Below are positions 1 to 6,755 of a stretch of 14,603 nucleotides of DNA, piece after piece (the stretch's first letter is position 1; the number at the start of each line of letters is the position of its first letter). The translations under genes were made by a program, and so were the position numbers. Under the pieces are notes generated by a model that worked only from the letters and a program-made list of their open reading frames with translations, was not told the DNA's origin and searched no databases. Origin of the DNA: Comamonadaceae bacterium. Its GTDB lineage: Bacteria > Pseudomonadota > Gammaproteobacteria > Burkholderiales > Burkholderiaceae_C. The stretch spans positions 1 through 14,603 of the forward strand of contig CANCCF010000093.1 of NCBI GenBank assembly GCA_947374485.1, written 5' to 3'.

Positions 1-291
1 TTCAATACGGGGAGTGGATGAAGACATAAACCTCTGCAAATCAATGCTGGTGCGGGTTTGCCAGTCGCAAGCAGGAGCCTGCGCATGGCACAAAATTGTG
101 ATGGTAACTGCTGAAAGCATAAATCCAGCCAGCTGTTTCGCTGTAGCGCCTGCGTCCTACAAGCATGCGCGGGCGCACAAAACCGGTACCAGGAATGCCG
201 TCAGCCAGGCGTTAAGCAGCGCAGGCAAAATGCTGGAGATGCCGGACGCCGGCCCCGCAGACATCGCCACAAGAAACAAGAGACAAGACCT
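1..291. other. Non-coding leader upstream of the GMC oxidoreductase
   Basis: I find no convincing gene here. Open frames exist on both strands, but none combines a ribosome binding site with a recognisable protein. The minus-strand frame that crosses the region is a continuation of the long antisense frame over the oxidoreductase gene. Base composition is less GC-rich than in the flanking gene, as expected of a regulatory region. A possible promoter lies at 96-123. Confidence 0.5.
96..123 (+). promoter_or_regulatory. Possible sigma70-type promoter for the GMC oxidoreductase
   Basis: TTGTGA (96-101) matches four of six bases of the -35 consensus. After a 16-bp spacer, CATAAA (118-123) matches four of six bases of the -10 consensus. 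Transcription would start near 130 and leave a leader of about 160 nt before the start codon at 292. This is a consensus match by eye only; no other evidence supports it. Confidence 0.27.
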
Positions 292-2016
292 ATGCAAGCC
301 ACGCAGGACAACGACAACGTCTTTGACTACATCATCATCGGCGCCGGAACAGCCGGCTGCCTGCTGGCCAACCGCCTGAGCGCCGACGCCTCCAAAAAAG
401 TCCTGCTGATAGAGGCCGGCCGCAAGGACGACTACCACTGGATCCACATCCCCGTGGGTTACCTGTATTGCATCGGCAACCCGCGCACCGACTGGCTCTA
501 CCAGACCGAACCCGATGCGGGCCTGAACGGCCGCACCCTGCGCTACCCGCGTGGCAAAACGCTGGGCGGCTGCAGCAGCATCAACGGCATGATTTACATG
601 CGCGGCCAGGCGCGCGACTACGACCAGTGGGCCGCCCTCACTGGCGACGCGAGCTGGCGCTGGGAGCAGTCGCTGCCCTACTTCAAGCTGCACGAAGACC
701 ATTACAAAGGTGCCAGCTCCCTGCATGGCGCGCGGGGCGCGCCCGCCGAACTGCTGCAGGACGCGGGCACCGTTTACCGCGAGACCCTGCGCCACCAGCA
801 GGCAGGCGGCGAGTGGCGGGTGGAAAAGCAGCGCCTGCGCTGGGACGTGCTGGATGCCTTTGCCAAGGCGGCCACCGAGGCCGGCATCCCTGCCACCGAC
901 GATTTCAATGGCGGCGACAACAGCGGCGTGGGCTACTTCGAGGTGAACCAGAAAGCCGGCTGGCGCTGGAACACGGCCAAGGCCTTCTTGCGCCCCACCT
1001 GCTATGCCCGGCCCAACTTTGAACTTTGGACCGGCGCGCAGGTCTCCAAACTCATCATCGAGGCCAACACCGGGCCTGAGCCGGAACGAGCCTTGCGCTG
1101 CACCGGCGTGCAGGTCTGGAACGGCCGCGAAATGGTCACCGCCCATGCGCGTGGCGAGGTCATCCTGTCGGCAGGTGCCATCGGCTCGCCGCAGATTTTG
1201 CAGCTCAGTGGCCTCGGGCCGGCCGCGCTGTCGCAGTCGCTGGGCATACCCGTGGTGCAAGACACGCCCGGTGTGGGGCAGAACCTGCAGGACCATTTGC
1301 AGATCCGCGCGGTCTTCAAGGTGCAAGGCGCGGTCACCCTCAACACGCAGGCCAACTCGCTCTGGGGCAAGGCCAAAATCGGCCTGGAGTACGCGCTCAA
1401 ACGCAGCGGCCCCATGAGCATGGCGCCCAGCCAGCTTGGCGCCTTCACCAAGAGCGACCCTGGCCAGCCGCATGCCAACCTGGAGTACCACGTGCAGCCC
1501 TTGAGCCTGGAGGCCTTTGGCCAGCCGCTGCACCGCTTCAATGCCTTTACCGCCAGCGTCTGCAACCTCAATCCCACGAGCCGTGGCCAGGTGCAAATTA
1601 CCTCCAGCGATTTTCAAACGGCCCCGGCCATTGCGCCCCATTACCTCAGTACCGCAGAGGACCGCCAGATTGCCGCCGACTCGCTGCGTCTGACGCGCCA
1701 GATCGTGGCACAACCAGCGCTGAAAAAATACCAGCCCGAGGAATACAAGCCGGGCGTGCAGTTCCAGAGCGACGCCGAGCTGGCGCGCCTGGCCGGTGAC
1801 ATTACCACCACCATTTTTCACCCGGTGGGCACCACGGCCATGGGCCGCATGGACGACCCGATGGCTGTTGTCGACACCCGCCTGAAGTTGCGCGGCGTAG
1901 CCGGCCTGCGCGTGGTGGACGCGGGCATCATGCCGCGCATCACCAGCGGCAACACCAACTCGCCCACGCTGATGGTGGCCGAACGCGCCGCGCAATGGAT
2001 TGCCGAAGACGCTTAG
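292..2016 (+). CDS. GMC-family FAD-dependent oxidoreductase (choline/alcohol dehydrogenase-like)
   Basis: 574 aa, normal length for bacterial glucose-methanol-choline oxidoreductases. The N-terminal Rossmann motif GAGTAG is at residues 17-22, followed by E41, which usually contacts the FAD ribose. The first GMC signature covers residues 86-105 (PRGKTLGGCSSINGMIYMRG) and the second starts at A294 (AGAIGSP). The catalytic His is H510 in FHPVGTTAMG; the partner Asn lies in SGNTNSP at 552-558. These enzymes oxidise an alcohol to an aldehyde or ketone with FAD, usually in the cytoplasm. The substrate cannot be read from sequence: neighbours give no betaine pathway or other clue, so I do not assign betA. 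It stands alone with a weak purine-rich stretch (AAGAGACAAG) before the ATG. The start fits the family, with the FAD motif 16 residues in. Confidence 0.93.
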   Translation: MQATQDNDNVFDYIIIGAGTAGCLLANRLSADASKKVLLIEAGRKDDYHWIHIPVGYLYCIGNPRTDWLYQTEPDAGLNGRTLRYPRGKTLGGCSSINGMIYMRGQARDYDQWAALTGDASWRWEQSLPYFKLHEDHYKGASSLHGARGAPAELLQDAGTVYRETLRHQQAGGEWRVEKQRLRWDVLDAFAKAATEAGIPATDDFNGGDNSGVGYFEVNQKAGWRWNTAKAFLRPTCYARPNFELWTGAQVSKLIIEANTGPEPERALRCTGVQVWNGREMVTAHARGEVILSAGAIGSPQILQLSGLGPAALSQSLGIPVVQDTPGVGQNLQDHLQIRAVFKVQGAVTLNTQANSLWGKAKIGLEYALKRSGPMSMAPSQLGAFTKSDPGQPHANLEYHVQPLSLEAFGQPLHRFNAFTASVCNLNPTSRGQVQITSSDFQTAPAIAPHYLSTAEDRQIAADSLRLTRQIVAQPALKKYQPEEYKPGVQFQSDAELARLAGDITTTIFHPVGTTAMGRMDDPMAVVDTRLKLRGVAGLRVVDAGIMPRITSGNTNSPTLMVAERAAQWIAEDA

Positions 2017-2028
2017 GCGACAGACAAA

Positions 2029-2050
2029 CGGCCTCCAAACATGGAGGCCG
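2029..2050 (+). terminator. Hairpin just after the GMC oxidoreductase gene
   Basis: A perfect 8-bp stem CGGCCTCC/GGAGGCCG with a 6-nt loop begins 13 bases after the stop codon. No T-run follows, so it is either a weak terminator or a 3'-end stabilising hairpin. The strong terminator for the gap comes later, at 2240-2271. Confidence 0.4.
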
Positions 2051-2271
2051 CACAGGGTAAGTCCGGATCCTCACATCGCAGGCTGCGGGGTACAGTTCAT
2101 CTGTTCTCGTGTTGGAGCGGTAGCCATGCAGTCCATAGCCACGAGACCTGACTAGAAAACGATCCCGAGGAACCTGCCGCCCGACAAGAATTCAAGCGGC
2201 AACTGAAAGCAAGAACAGTGGCACCCCGACGTGCCACACAAAAAGCACCAGCCCGTCTGGTGCTTTTTTTT
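2051..2271 (+). ncRNA. Candidate small RNA or structured 3' UTR ending in an intrinsic terminator
   Basis: No gene is supported between the oxidoreductase and the permease, yet the stretch is rich in inverted repeats and ends in a classic terminator. Visible arms are TCGTG (2107-2111) with CACGA, TGCCGC (2175-2180) with GCGGCA (2196-2201), and a perfect GTGGCA (2218-2223) with TGCCAC (2232-2237), then the terminator stem. Tandem hairpins ending in an intrinsic terminator are typical of bacterial small RNAs, including those cut from mRNA 3' ends. I recognise no known RNA family (not tmRNA, SRP RNA, 6S or RNase P). The 5' end is undefined, and it may simply be the oxidoreductase 3' UTR. Confidence 0.3.
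2240..2271 (+). terminator. Strong Rho-independent terminator
   Basis: The stem GCACCAG (2245-2251) / CTGGTGC (2257-2263) has a 5-nt loop CCCGT and is followed by eight T residues (2264-2271). Five A residues precede the stem, which lengthens it with A-T pairs and could make it work on both strands. It lies 40 bases before the permease start, so it ends transcription from the oxidoreductase or from a small RNA, and the permease must have its own promoter. Confidence 0.87.
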
Positions 2272-2296
2272 GCCCTCATGTCGGCATATAGCGGAT

Positions 2297-2309
2297 GCGA
2301 CAATGTCGC
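2297..2309. promoter_or_regulatory. Inverted repeat abutting the permease start codon
   Basis: GCGACA and TGTCGC are perfect 6-base arms around a single A. The repeat ends two bases before the ATG at 2311 and takes the place where a Shine-Dalgarno sequence should be; none is visible. It could be an operator or a small translation-blocking hairpin. No regulator family is suggested by the sequence. Confidence 0.25.
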
Positions 2310-2310
2310 C

Positions 2311-3069
2311 ATGGAAATGTTTGTTGTGACCCTGGCCTCGCTGTTCGCGGGCTTTGTCGACTCCATGGTGGGCGGCGGCGGGCTGATTCTGGTGCCCGCC
2401 CTGTTTGCCACCTTCCCCAGCACCCACCCGGCCACCCTGTTTGGCACCAACAAGGCGGCCTCGGTCTGGGGCACCGGCATGGCGGCACTGCAATACAGCC
2501 GCCGTGTGCGCCTGCCTTGGGGCGCGCTGCTGCCCGCAGCAGCGGCCGGCTTTGTGGCCTCGCTGGGCGGCGCCTGGCTGGTCACGGTGGTGTCGCCCGA
2601 CTACCTGCGCAAGATCCTGCCCGCCATCCTGTTGGCTGTGCTGGGTTACACCCTGGCCAAAAAGGAACTGGGGCGCCACCACACACCCCATTTCAGCGGC
2701 CGCATGGAGGCCGCACTGGCCTGCTGCATTGGCGCGGTGATCGGTTTTTATGACGGCTTTTTTGGCCCCGGCACCGGCAGCTTTTTTGTTTTCTGCCTGG
2801 TGCGCTTTCTGGGCTACGACTTTCTGCACGCCTCGGCTGCGGCCAAGCTGCTCAACACCGCCACCAACCTCTCGGCCCTGGCGCTGTTCATCTACAAGGG
2901 CCACGTCTGGTGGCACTTCGCCCTGGCCATGGCGGTGGCCAATGTGCTGGGCAGTGTGGCCGGTACGCACATGGCGCTCAAACACGGCACCGGCTTTGTG
3001 CGCTGGGTGTTCATTGCCGTGGTCTCGGCACTGATTTGCAAGACGGGCTACGACGCGTTCCTGAGATAG
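2311..3069 (+). CDS. TSUP-family permease (TauE/SafE type, DUF81)
   Basis: 252 aa, very hydrophobic, with about 7-8 membrane segments. It shows the two-fold internal repeat of the TSUP family: the first half has GFVDSMVGGGGLILVPAL at residues 14-31, the second has GFYDGFFGPGTGSFF at 145-159. Family members move small anions or organosulfur compounds (sulfite, sulfoacetate, taurine-related) across the inner membrane; the substrate here is unknown and neighbours do not reveal it. I chose the ATG at 2311, which places the first TSUP motif 13 residues in. The frame stays open upstream to a GTG at 2218, but that stretch is the terminator and its hairpins. No clear ribosome binding site is visible. 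It is convergent with mrdA, and a diverged intergenic repeat fills the space after its stop. Confidence 0.9.
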   Translation: MEMFVVTLASLFAGFVDSMVGGGGLILVPALFATFPSTHPATLFGTNKAASVWGTGMAALQYSRRVRLPWGALLPAAAAGFVASLGGAWLVTVVSPDYLRKILPAILLAVLGYTLAKKELGRHHTPHFSGRMEAALACCIGAVIGFYDGFFGPGTGSFFVFCLVRFLGYDFLHASAAAKLLNTATNLSALALFIYKGHVWWHFALAMAVANVLGSVAGTHMALKHGTGFVRWVFIAVVSALICKTGYDAFLR

Positions 3070-3168
3070 CGCAAGTGTGGGAGCCACGTTCCCCCGCCGG
3101 GCCGCCCCAAGGCGGAACAGCCCCCTTGCGGGGCAGAGAGCTACGCGCAGTGCGCAAACGTGGGGGTC
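3070..3168. repeat. Diverged copy C of the 83/84-bp intergenic repeat, with a partial neighbour
   Basis: The stretch from about 3088 to 3168 aligns over its whole length with the two units at 5117-5283: it shares CCGCCGGGCCGCCCCAAGG, AACAGCCCCCTTG, CGCAG and CGTGGGGG. Before it, GCAAGTGTGGGAGCCACG (3071-3088) resembles the end of a preceding unit, and its GCC end (3085) lies 84 bases before the same point of copy C (3169). The array is therefore tandem at the same period, but degenerate. The hairpin arms are kept with changes. It fills the gap between the convergent permease and mrdA stop codons and may act as a terminator for either. Confidence 0.72.
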
Positions 3169-5115
3169 CTATTTCACCGGGGGCCAAGGCATCTCACTTG
3201 CCAGGCGCGGCTTGCCAATGGGTGCTGCGGCCTGGCCCTTGCTGACGGCGGCCATGTCTTCCTCGCTGGGGTACTGGCCGCTTAACCAATAGTCCAGCAC
3301 GCGGCGGGCAATCGGGGCGGCATGTTCGGCGCCAAAACCGGCGTTTTCCACCACCATGGCAATGGCAATCTGGGGGTCGTCGGCCGGGGCGTAGGCGACG
3401 TACAGGGCGTGGTCACGCTGGTGCTCTTCGATCTTGCGCGCGTCGTACTTCTGGTCCTTGCCAATGCCCACGGCCTGGGCCGTGCCGGTCTTGCCGCCGC
3501 TGGCGTAAGCGGCACCGGCAAAAGCGCGCGCCGAAGTGCCCTCAATCGTCACCCCCACCATGGCCTTGCGGATGACGTCGATGTTGGCCGCCTTCAGCCC
3601 CAGGTCCACGGCGGGTGGCGGCGTGGTGGGCACGGTGACGTGGGTCACCGCGTCCTGTGTGCCGGTGACCAGGTGCGGCGGGTGGCGCACACCGTTGTTG
3701 GCCAGGGTGGAGACGGCCTGCGCCAGTTGCAGCATGGTGAAGGCGTTGTAGCCTTGGCCAATGCCCAGTGAAATGGTCTCACCGGCATACCACTTCTGCT
3801 GGTCGGCGCGTTTGTAGGCGCGCCGTTTCCAGTCGGTGGAGGGTAACAAGCCGCGCGTCTCGCCCAGGATGTCCACGCCGGTCAGGTCGCCAAAACCAAA
3901 GCGCTGCATCTGCTCGTGGATGGTGTCCACACCCAGGTCATTGGCCAGGGTGTAGTAGTAGGTGTCGCAGGAGACGACGATGGAGCGGTACATATTCACC
4001 AGACCGTGGCCGCCCTCCTTGTCGTCGCGGAAACGGTGACCACCAAACATGTAGAAGCCGGGGTCGTTGACGCTTTGCTCGGGCGTGCGCGTGCCGGTCT
4101 CCAGCGCGGCCATGGCCATGAAGGGCTTGTAGGTGGAGCCCGGCGGGTAGGTGCCGCGCAGCGCGCGGTTGAGCAGCGGCTTGTCGGGCGACTCGTTGAG
4201 GGCCTGCCAGCTTTCGCTGTCGATGCCCTCAACAAACAGGTTCGGATCAAAGGTGGGCTTGCTGACAAAGGCCAGCACCTCGCCGGTCTTGGGGTCCATG
4301 GCCACCAGCGCGCCGCGGCGTTCGCCGTACATGGCTTCGATCAACTGCTGCAGCTTGATGTCGATGGACAGCTTGACAGTGTTGCCCGGTGTGGCCGGGT
4401 TGCTGGCGAGCTTGCGCATGGCGCGCCCGCCTGCCGAGGTTTCGATTTCTTCCACCCCGGTGGTGCCGTGCAGCTGCGCCTCGTAGCTCTGCTCCACCCC
4501 CAGCTTGCCCATGTACTCGGTGCCGCGGTAGTTGCCGGGGTCGTCCCCCTCGTCGATCTTTTCTTTCTCGGCCTGGTTGATGCGGCCGATGTAGCCAATC
4601 ACATGGCTGGCCAGCTCGCCGTAGGGGTAGTTGCGAAACAGCCGGGCCTTGATTTCCACACCCGGAAAGCGATACCGCTGGGCGGCAAAGCGGGCCACCT
4701 CGCTGTCCGTCAGGCGCGTGCGGATGGGCAGGGACTCGAAGCTGCGCGACTCTTCCAATAATTTCTTGAAGCGGCGCCGATCACGCGCCGTGATGTCGAG
4801 CACGCCGGACAACTCATCCAGCACCTCTTCCAGCGGACCACTTTTGGAGGGTGTGATTTCCAGCGTGTAGGCCGAATAATTGCTGGCCAGCACAATGCCG
4901 TTGCGGTCCAGGATCAGGCCGCGGTTGGGCACGATGGGAACGATGGAGGTGCGGTTGTTTTCCGCCTGCGCGCGCAGGTCGTCATGGCGCCAGATCTGCA
5001 GGTACAGCAGGCGGCTGATCAGCAGCACAAAACACAGCAGCACCACCAGGCTGATGACAAAGATGCGCGAGCGAAAGCGCGCCAGATCCGCTTCGACGTT
5101 GCGCAGAACGGTCAT
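3169..5115 (-). CDS. mrdA: Penicillin-binding protein 2 (elongasome transpeptidase)
   Basis: 648 aa, usual size for PBP2. One N-terminal membrane anchor (about 17-39), then the PBP dimerisation domain from about residue 60, then the transpeptidase domain. Catalytic motifs are intact: SxxK is S327-T-Y-K330 in PPGSTYKPF, SxD is S382-C-D384, KTG is K542-T-G in SGGKTGTAQ. It cross-links new peptidoglycan in the periplasm during rod elongation together with RodA and the MreBCD scaffold. It is the last gene of mreBCD-mrdA. The start is the ATG at 5115 (MTVLRN); an in-frame ATG ten codons upstream lies inside repeat DNA and adds non-family residues. The mreD-mrdA gap is made of two repeat units, so the only ribosome-binding candidate, GGCGGG, comes from the repeat and is poor. 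No rodA follows, which is unlike many relatives. Confidence 0.97.
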   Translation of the reverse strand: MTVLRNVEADLARFRSRIFVISLVVLLCFVLLISRLLYLQIWRHDDLRAQAENNRTSIVPIVPNRGLILDRNGIVLASNYSAYTLEITPSKSGPLEEVLDELSGVLDITARDRRRFKKLLEESRSFESLPIRTRLTDSEVARFAAQRYRFPGVEIKARLFRNYPYGELASHVIGYIGRINQAEKEKIDEGDDPGNYRGTEYMGKLGVEQSYEAQLHGTTGVEEIETSAGGRAMRKLASNPATPGNTVKLSIDIKLQQLIEAMYGERRGALVAMDPKTGEVLAFVSKPTFDPNLFVEGIDSESWQALNESPDKPLLNRALRGTYPPGSTYKPFMAMAALETGTRTPEQSVNDPGFYMFGGHRFRDDKEGGHGLVNMYRSIVVSCDTYYYTLANDLGVDTIHEQMQRFGFGDLTGVDILGETRGLLPSTDWKRRAYKRADQQKWYAGETISLGIGQGYNAFTMLQLAQAVSTLANNGVRHPPHLVTGTQDAVTHVTVPTTPPPAVDLGLKAANIDVIRKAMVGVTIEGTSARAFAGAAYASGGKTGTAQAVGIGKDQKYDARKIEEHQRDHALYVAYAPADDPQIAIAMVVENAGFGAEHAAPIARRVLDYWLSGQYPSEEDMAAVSKGQAAAPIGKPRLASEMPWPPVK

Positions 5116-5116
5116 G

Positions 5117-5199
5117 GATTGCCCGCCGGGCCGCCCCAAGGGCAATCAGCCCCCTTGGGGGGCAGCGCAGTACACGCAGTGACAAGCGTGGGGGCCATG
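5117..5199. repeat. Intergenic repeat unit A (83 bp)
   Basis: The unit runs from GATTGCCCGCCGGG to GTGGGGGCCATG and is 82/83 identical to unit B; the one difference is C at 5166 against T at 5250. It holds a perfect 9-bp inverted repeat, CCCCAAGGG (5134-5142) and CCCTTGGGG (5152-5160). The unit begins one base away from the mrdA start codon, so on the minus strand its GC-rich end forms the mrdA translation leader. I recall sequences of this kind scattered between genes in Comamonadaceae genomes; that is memory, not a search. Confidence 0.92.
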
Positions 5200-5200
5200 C

Positions 5201-5283
5201 GATTGCCCGCCGGGCCGCCCCAAGGGCAATCAGCCCCCTTGGGGGGCAGTGCAGTACACGCAGTGACAAGCGTGGGGGCCATG
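5201..5283. repeat. Intergenic repeat unit B (83 bp)
   Basis: Second unit in direct orientation, offset 84 bp from unit A with one base (5200) between them. Its hairpin arms are CCCCAAGGG (5218-5226) and CCCTTGGGG (5236-5244). Its last base, 5283, touches the mreD stop codon (5284-5286). CATG occurs at all three boundaries (5113-5116, 5196-5199, 5280-5283), which could mark a target duplication or a recombination point. Confidence 0.92.
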
Positions 5284-5814
5284 TCAAAGTGGCCGGTTGG
5301 CATCCGGGTCCGGCGCGCGGCGTTGCGGGGCCAGCAGCGCGATGTTGGCCACCGGCCAGAGCAGGGTCTCCAGCAGCGGCGCCAAAAGCAGCCAGAAGCC
5401 CGGGAAGGTACCTCCCACCAGCAGGCGCAGGGCCACCTCCACCACATGCGCTGCAGCAAACAGCGGCAGCACCTGCAACGCCTGCGAGCCCACCGGGAAC
5501 CACAGCAGGCGGCGGTGCATGGTGATGGCAAAGAAGCTGAGCACGGTGTAGGCCAGGGCGTTTTGCCCCAAGAGCGCGCCCTGGTGCACGTCCATCAACA
5601 GGCCACACACAAAGGCTGCACCGATGCCCACGCGCTGGGGCTGGTGCACGGTCCAGAACACCAGCACCACGGCCAGCAGGTCGGGCACCCAGGCGGCGCG
5701 TCCGGTCAGGCCCATGTTCAAAAACATGTCCAGCAACATGGCCGCCAGCAGGCTGCCCCAGACGAACAGCGGGTTGGCGGGCAGCAGCAGCTGCTGGCCC
5801 TGGCGCATGATCAT
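5284..5814 (-). CDS. mreD: Rod shape-determining protein MreD
   Basis: 176 aa integral membrane protein with about six predicted segments (near residues 10-33, 42-57, 62-76, 82-100, 110-133 and 138-163). Placement right after mreC and the length and topology identify it; MreD has little sequence signature. LLMDVHQGALLGQNALAYT (72-90) is the stretch most like other MreD proteins (MD...G...G). It links MreC to the inner-membrane elongasome. Its ATG overlaps the mreC stop in ATGA (5814-5811), which indicates translational coupling. A second ATG two codons in is possible. The stop is followed at once by repeat unit B. Confidence 0.94.
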   Translation of the reverse strand: MIMRQGQQLLLPANPLFVWGSLLAAMLLDMFLNMGLTGRAAWVPDLLAVVLVFWTVHQPQRVGIGAAFVCGLLMDVHQGALLGQNALAYTVLSFFAITMHRRLLWFPVGSQALQVLPLFAAAHVVEVALRLLVGGTFPGFWLLLAPLLETLLWPVANIALLAPQRRAPDPDANRPL

Positions 5815-6740
5815 GGCTTGATCACCTCGCCGCGCTTGTTGCGCACAGCCTTGGGTGGCTCGGGCGCCGGGCGCTCGGCCACCTGGTCAGACAGCGGCTC
5901 CAGCACCAGCACATGGCTGGCACCCGAGACGAGAGCGGCGGGCACGCAGTAGATGCGGGCAAAAATGGCGTCGACCCGTCGGTCGACTTTTTCCACGCGC
6001 GCCACCGGCAGGCCGGGCGGGTAGATACCGTCCACGCCGCTGGTGGTCAGCAGGTCGCCCACAGCGGCGTCGGCATTGGCGGCCATGTAGCGCAGCTCCA
6101 TGGCATCGGCATGGGTCGAGGTGTCGCCGAAGGCCACGCCGCGCGCGCCGGTGCGGGTGTTGAGCACGGGGATGGCGTGGTCGCGGTCGGTGATCAAAGT
6201 CACCTCGCTGACCATCGGGTAGGCGCGCGTCACCTGCCCCAGCACGCCGCGTTCATCGAGCACCGGTGAGCCCGGTTTGACCTTGTCGAGCAGACCCTTG
6301 TCGATCACCACCTTGCGGGAGTACGGGTCGGCAGCGTCGTACAGCACCTGGGCGGCAATGCCGGTGGTCTGCAGGCGTGCGCGCAGGTCCAGCAGCTTGC
6401 GCAGGCGCTCGTTCTCCAGCGTGAGTTGCTCCACCTGGTTGGCTTTGAGCGACTGCAGGCCGAGCTGCTTGTAGGCCTCTTCCTTGGAGCGCTGGGCGGA
6501 GTTCAGGCTATAGAAATATTCGCTGCCGCCCTGCACCAGGTGCACCGGCTGCAAGGCCAGCCACTGCACCGGGTACAGCACCGTGCTCAGGGCCAGACGC
6601 AGGGGCTGCATGACCCTGAAGCGCGCGTCAGCCACCATCAGGAACAGGGCCAGGGCACTGCAGACGGCCAACTTGGACAGGGCCGAGGGGCCCTGGCGGA
6701 AGAACGGGGGGGGAGCTCTGTCCAGCGAACCCAGCGGCAT
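5811..6740 (-). CDS. mreC: Rod shape-determining protein MreC
   Basis: 309 aa. Short cytoplasmic N-terminus, one membrane segment (about 20-36), a periplasmic coiled coil (about 78-121, with LTLENERLRKLLDLRARL), then the two-part beta domain (about 124-280) with KVVIDKGLLDKVKPGSPV at 143-160. The tail is basic and proline-rich. MreC bridges MreB/MreD to PBP2 and activates the RodA-PBP2 synthase. The start at 6740 has a good ribosome site (CGAGGTCAGCG before ATG) and lies 15 bases after the mreB stop, so the genes are one operon. The coding strand carries a C8 run at codons 10-12 (6706-6713), a possible slippage site, although a PPP at this place looks conserved among relatives from memory. 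Confidence 0.96.
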   Translation of the reverse strand: MPLGSLDRAPPPFFRQGPSALSKLAVCSALALFLMVADARFRVMQPLRLALSTVLYPVQWLALQPVHLVQGGSEYFYSLNSAQRSKEEAYKQLGLQSLKANQVEQLTLENERLRKLLDLRARLQTTGIAAQVLYDAADPYSRKVVIDKGLLDKVKPGSPVLDERGVLGQVTRAYPMVSEVTLITDRDHAIPVLNTRTGARGVAFGDTSTHADAMELRYMAANADAAVGDLLTTSGVDGIYPPGLPVARVEKVDRRVDAIFARIYCVPAALVSGASHVLVLEPLSDQVAERPAPEPPKAVRNKRGEVIKP

Positions 6741-6755
6741 CGCTGACCTCGAAAC

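Noticed and set aside
175..192. GCACAAAACCGGTACCAG matching 13578-13595 at 17 of 18 bases
   Set aside because: Only two short copies, in unrelated contexts, with no wider similarity; a chance match is possible in a window of this size and composition.
157..1995. 612-codon minus-strand open frame opposite the oxidoreductase gene
   Set aside because: It mirrors the codon pattern of a well-identified plus-strand gene; its translation is Gly/Ala/Arg/His-rich with no known motif, typical of an antisense frame in GC-rich DNA.
2218..2310. N-terminal extension of the permease from a GTG at 2218
   Set aside because: It would translate the terminator stem and the hairpin arms, and adds residues foreign to the TSUP family.
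2152..3087. 311-codon minus-strand frame opposite the TSUP permease
   Set aside because: It covers the permease and its terminator region, is rich in Gln, His and Gly, and has no family match or ribosome site.
5116..5145. Ten-codon extension of mrdA inside the repeat
   Set aside because: The added MPLGRPGGQS is repeat-derived; MTVLRN at 5115 fits the family and the repeat boundary.
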